From Physocladia obscura (taxonomy: Eukaryota > Chytridiomycota > Chytridiomycetes > Chytridiales > Chytriomycetaceae): DNA of 13,449 nt. The notes under the pieces were generated by a model, which was not told the DNA's origin, ran no database searches, and saw nothing but the letters and a program-made list of their open reading frames with translations. Below, piece by piece: positions 10,305-13,449 of this stretch. Position numbers and translations under genes: made by a program. Numbering within the stretch: the stretch's first letter is position 1; every line of letters begins with the position of its first letter. The stretch covers positions 1 through 13,449 of the forward strand of contig JADGJH010000887.1 of assembly GCA_027596945.1 (NCBI GenBank). The letters run 5' to 3'.

Positions 10305-10310
10305 CACGTG
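10305..10310. promoter_or_regulatory. E-box CACGTG upstream of BTA1, candidate Pho4/NUC-1 site
   Basis: A palindromic CACGTG lies 185 bp upstream of the BTA1 start codon. Pho4-type bHLH regulators bind this core in yeast and Neurospora, and fungal BTA1 genes respond to phosphate limitation. However, the hexamer occurs several other times in the window, mostly inside coding exons, so this is only a candidate. Confidence 0.3.
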
Positions 10311-10728
10311 TTTTGTGGGTTTTGCCCCAACACCCGAACGACTTGCCACCCGTCATATCCACTCACCCAATCCAGCAGTAATCCTCCAACTAATTCCAGC
10401 CTCCTTTCCTAATCGCTATAGTAGTAGCCTCTATGGAAAGTCTCGAATTCAGCCATCATTAGTGTGTACATATATATGCTCAAACAGTTACAACAATAAC
10501 TTTTAATTCCTGTCATCATTATTATCCTAGTTTATTATTGTGTATTATTTGGGCGATGGAAGAATCAATAAAATGAAAACGGTTTACTTTGCCCCATGTT
10601 GACTAACCAAAAGTGCACCACATCAACTTTACCTCAAGCCCTGGTACCAATAAATACTGCCCACGTACGGCCTTTACTCGTCACCGAAACGCCAAACAGC
10701 AAGTATAAAGTGACAAAAAATTGGAAGA

Positions 10729-10756
10729 TTGCCCAATTTTTTAGAAGCTTGGGCAA
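10729..10756. repeat. 8-bp inverted repeat upstream of the F-box gene
   Basis: TTGCCCAA (10729-10736) and TTGGGCAA (10749-10756) are perfect inverted copies with a 12-bp spacer, ending 47 bp before the ATG at 10804. It could be a protein-binding dyad or a 5' UTR hairpin, and a repeat this short could also arise by chance. Confidence 0.4.
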
Positions 10757-10803
10757 AGTCGAGACTCGGCAATGATTTTGAAAATTGATTTGAAAAAATA
10801 TCA

Positions 10804-12863
10804 ATGCTACCCGCACTCCTTCGCAACTATTTTGGACCGACGGCAGGTGCGGGACAAAAGGCGGTAGAACCGCGCACATCTTCGCGCATGCGCTTTCGCA
10901 TTTCAAATCCTGATGCTTCGTCGGACGACGGCGATGATGACGACGACGACTACGATGGAGACGATCACGACAACGACGACGCAAGTAGCACTGTGTCGTA
11001 CGCGGCGCCAGTGTACCGACTACCGCCGCAAGCACTGGTGCGCATCTTTGGGTACCTGGTGGAGGCAGGCCGTTCTGCGAGCGGAGGTGGGTTCAATGGC
11101 AGTGACGGCGCCGACGAGGGAAGTGGATATGGATACGGATCCTCGAATGCATCGGCGGCAAAGACCGTGACAAAGACTAGTCTGGTGGCGGTGCTGCTTG
11201 CGTGCCGGCCGTGGCTCGAAAGCGGGATTCCGGCGCTGTACGCAAACCCGCCGCTGCACACGGCGCACGCGTTTGCGGGGCTGGTACGGGTGCTCGCGCA
11301 GTCGGCGGCACCCGACTCGGCGACGTACTTTGAGTACCACCCGCTGGTGGAGGCGCTGGACATATCGGGTGAGTGACGCACTTTGCTGTTGTGGGTGGCG
11401 GTATTAAGCGGCACGTGCAGGCAGCGCGGCCGACGCCGTGGAGATGGGCGACATTGAGACGGTGCTGGGGCTCGCGTCGGGCAGCCTCGTGTCGTTCCGG
11501 CTGGCGGGCTGCCTGCACGTGTCGTCCAAGATCATCCAGTCGCTGGCCGACTTTGTGCCGTCGCTGGCGCACCTGGACCTGGCGGGGTGTCCGGTCGGCG
11601 ACGGCTACATGGGCGACCTGGTGCGCGGCTGCCCCGGCCTGCGCACGCTGGACCTGAGCGGCACCAACGTGACGCTGCGCGCGAGCCTCGAGCTGCTGCT
11701 GTGCGGCCTGCGTGCCGTGAAGGCCGCGCGCTTCGAGGGCCTGGGCCAGGGCGACGACACCGACGCCGACACCCAAAACGACTACGTGCGTCCGAACGCG
11801 ACCCCGACCTCGACGCCACGTTCGCGTCGCTCGTCGTTCGTCCCCTCCGCCACTGTCACCGCCACTGCCAAAACTATTATTTCGAGTGCTCGCGGCCCCA
11901 CCGCCCTTGCCCTCACCAGCGCCTCCTTCTCTGGCGCGTCTTTGAGTCTTAAGGACATGAAGGTTATTGCTTCGAGGTACCTACTAACTTACTGCAACAA
12001 TTGTCCTTGTAATTACCTACTGGACTAATATTATTTGCAGGGCTCCAAACATCACCCACTTGTCGTTCCTCGCCTGCGACTCCCTGTCCGACGCCCACAT
12101 TTCAACATATCTGGACGCCTTGCTTCTATCCAGCAGCAACGTGCCTCCATCGTCTGTTCAAAAACAGCTTCCTCAAGGATACGCTACTCCGCGCCTCGAG
12201 TCCCTCGATCTCGACGGTTGCGAAGAACTTACCTCCGTGTCGGTAATCGCTCTTTCCGAAGCTTTTGCCGGCGTGCGCAAACTCGGCCAAGTCTCGGCTC
12301 CGCGGCACGACGCCCCCACAAACATGTTGGACCTCCTCGACGGGCGTACAGGCCGTCTTAAGTTCCTGACTGTCAGTTCACTGCGTGTCGTGGGGCTCGG
12401 CGGGACCCAGGTTGGCGGTGAGGCTGTTCGGGTGCTTGTTCGCGAGTGTGGGGCGTTAGAGGAGGTGCGGCTGGATCGTTGCGAGATTCTTGTACATACT
12501 TATTTGGAGGTTGTTGGTATTGAGTGTTGGATGCAATTGCAGGAGGAAAAGGAGCAGCGAAAACGGCGTCAAAGCTTGATTTTGAGCAAAAAAAATAACA
12601 GTGGAGTAGCACGGAAAGAAAGTACACTGAGTATCGGTAGCAACAGTGGTGGTGGTAGTAGTAGACTGCCGGTTCCCGTCAAGAAGCTGGTTGTGAATTC
12701 ATCAGTTGGTATGGGTATAAATATGACCACGCCACCAGCGTCACCAATGTATGGTACAAGTGCACTACTGACTGGAGGAAAGCGAGGAATGCCTGAAGGC
12801 TGGCTTCGGTTAATCGGTGAAGCTGCGTTGAAAAAGGTGTCTGATTATGAGGGGTCATTTTAA
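10804..12863 (+). CDS. F-box / leucine-rich-repeat protein (probable SCF substrate receptor)
   Basis: Exons 10804-11368, 11421-11976 and 12041-12863 give 647 residues. Intron 1 (52 bp, GTGAGT...GTGCAG, phase 1) joins LDIS-G-SAADAVEMGD; intron 2 (64 bp, phase 2) joins KVIAS-R-APNITHLSF. An acidic Asp-rich tract (41-59) precedes an F-box-like segment, YRLPPQALVRIFGYLVEAG (71-89), whose second half (SLVAVLLACRPWLESGIPAL) comes after a Gly/Ser insert of about 35 residues. Leucine-rich repeats follow, with LxxLDLAGC and LRTLDLSGT patterns near 190-300, LSFLACDSLSD and LESLDLDGCEELT after intron 2. A disordered Thr/Ser/Arg stretch interrupts the repeats around 305-350. In the family, the F-box binds Skp1 and the repeats bind the substrate; the target here is unknown. 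GC-rich third positions dominate exon 1 and most of exon 2, unlike the neighbouring genes. CSN8 follows 31 bp downstream. Confidence 0.85.
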
Positions 12864-12894
12864 AAAATAAAAATTGAAAAAAATAAAATAAAAA

Positions 12895-13449
12895 ATGAGC
12901 ATCAAAGCACATATTCAACAACTTGCGGACACGCACCAGTGGCACAGTTTGGTTGAGTATCTCGAGGTAAACACACAATCCCTTCCATCCATTTCGTTTC
13001 ATCAACACGTGAAAACACATCTACTCGCTTGATCGTGAAGTTTTCTTATTATTGCATAATAACAGGAAGTTGAGTTTGGTGAATTCGTACTGGCGCCGCC
13101 GCCGCAACACCCACTTGCTACAACAGCTGAGAGCCTGACAGTCAATGCGAATGCGACAGCAAAACCAACCACACCTGTAACTGCAACTGATTCCGACACA
13201 AATATTGACATTCAGATTGATGAAACGAATACTCCAATCACCAACGCCATCACCGTTTCTTTTGATGCTTCGAATGATGCTGAGATTGTCGGGTATGATG
13301 CGCGTGTGTATTCGTTGCTTCTTGCCACCTATCTGTTGACGGACGCGATTCCGGAGGCGCGGTTATTGCATCGCCGTGCTCCATTACATGTTTCTTTGTT
13401 ATCTTGGGAATATGAGATTTTGAGAGAGGTGCGTTATTTTGTTTTACGT
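12895..13449 (+). CDS. CSN8: COP9 signalosome subunit 8-like protein, 5' part (runs off the window)
   Basis: CSN8 is a PCI-type subunit of the COP9 signalosome, which removes Nedd8 from cullins. Exon 1 (12895-12966) encodes MSIKAHIQQLADTHQWHSL plus VEYLE. A phase-0 intron (12967-13065, GTAAAC...AACAG) leads to exon 2 from 13066. Residues about 37-95 are a Thr/Asn/Asp-rich insert. The recognisable block is VYSLLLATYLLTDAIPEARL then LHRRAP (105-130), matching the CSN8 pattern of a helix ending in YLL, then AR-L-x-KR-x-P. A likely second donor, GTGCGT at 13429, follows a GAG codon in phase 0 and leads into T-rich sequence, so exon 2 probably ends at 13428 and the last 21 bases are intron. An eIF3k- or Rpn12-type paralogue is possible, since only the N-terminal part is visible. 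The ATG has A-rich context. Confidence 0.72.

Larger units (their letters stand above)
10121..10803. promoter_or_regulatory. Divergent intergenic region between BTA1 and the F-box gene
   Basis: 683 bp with no convincing gene; short frames on both strands look random. It should hold both promoters. Visible elements are a pyrimidine tract at 10172-10194 (purine-rich in the BTA1 transcript direction), E-box CACGTG at 10305-10310, CACGTT at 10134-10139 just upstream of the BTA1 ATG, CCAAT at 10367-10371, a TATATATG run at 10471-10478, two AATAAA motifs (10567-10572, 10649-10654), and an 8-bp inverted repeat at 10729-10756 near the F-box start. None can be assigned a function from sequence alone. 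Confidence 0.6.

Noticed and set aside
9867..10349. A 160-codon - strand open frame upstream of BTA1
   Set aside because: Its composition is basic and low complexity with no recognisable domain. The alternative frame from 10120 splices cleanly into BTA1.
10207..10506. + strand open frame in the BTA1/F-box intergenic region
   Set aside because: There is no domain-like pattern, codon use looks random, and it lies in the expected promoter region.
11177..11776. Long open frame on the - strand opposite the F-box gene (another at 11532-11819)
   Set aside because: It is Ala/Gln/Arg-rich shadow coding from the GC-rich F-box exons. The + strand has clear leucine-rich repeats and spliceable introns there.

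Overview
The window looks like nuclear DNA of an early-diverging, probably zoosporic (chytrid-type) fungus. The reasons are five densely packed genes with many short GT-AG introns (mostly 50-105 bp, T-rich), A/T-rich intergenic DNA, a fungal-order betaine-lipid synthase, and a soluble tandem cyclic-nucleotide-binding protein of a type I associate with chytrids. The lineage is inferred from gene content. No phage, plasmid, insertion sequence, CRISPR array, tRNA or rRNA gene was seen.

Layout: (1) + strand 39-2945, a five-exon gene for a protein with two cyclic-nucleotide-binding domains and no membrane channel; its 5' end may lie outside the window. (2) - strand 6598-3110, a five-exon gene for a 1070-residue RS-rich/coiled-coil protein, convergent with gene 1. 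(3) - strand 10120-6717, a seven-exon gene for betaine lipid synthase (BTA1; about 840 residues), 118 bp upstream of gene 2 on the same strand. (4) + strand 10804-12863, a three-exon gene for an F-box/leucine-rich-repeat protein, divergent from BTA1 across a 683-bp intergenic region. (5) + strand from 12895 past the window end, the 5' part of a COP9 signalosome subunit 8 (CSN8)-like gene, only 31 bp after gene 4.

I built every gene model by hand, joining reading frames at GT-AG borders that preserve phase and family motifs. The BTA1 model is the firmest: each junction restores a conserved block, including a 35-nt last exon.

Functionally the genes are mostly unrelated: cyclic-nucleotide sensing, a possible structural coiled-coil protein, and phosphorus-free membrane lipid synthesis. 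The exception is the F-box/CSN8 pair, which both belong to the SCF ubiquitin-ligase cycle. I do not see a clearly new multi-gene system. The points most worth a second look are the F-box/CSN8 pair, the odd 491-bp BTA1 intron with three hairpins sharing one loop motif, and the sharp base-composition shift inside the F-box gene.
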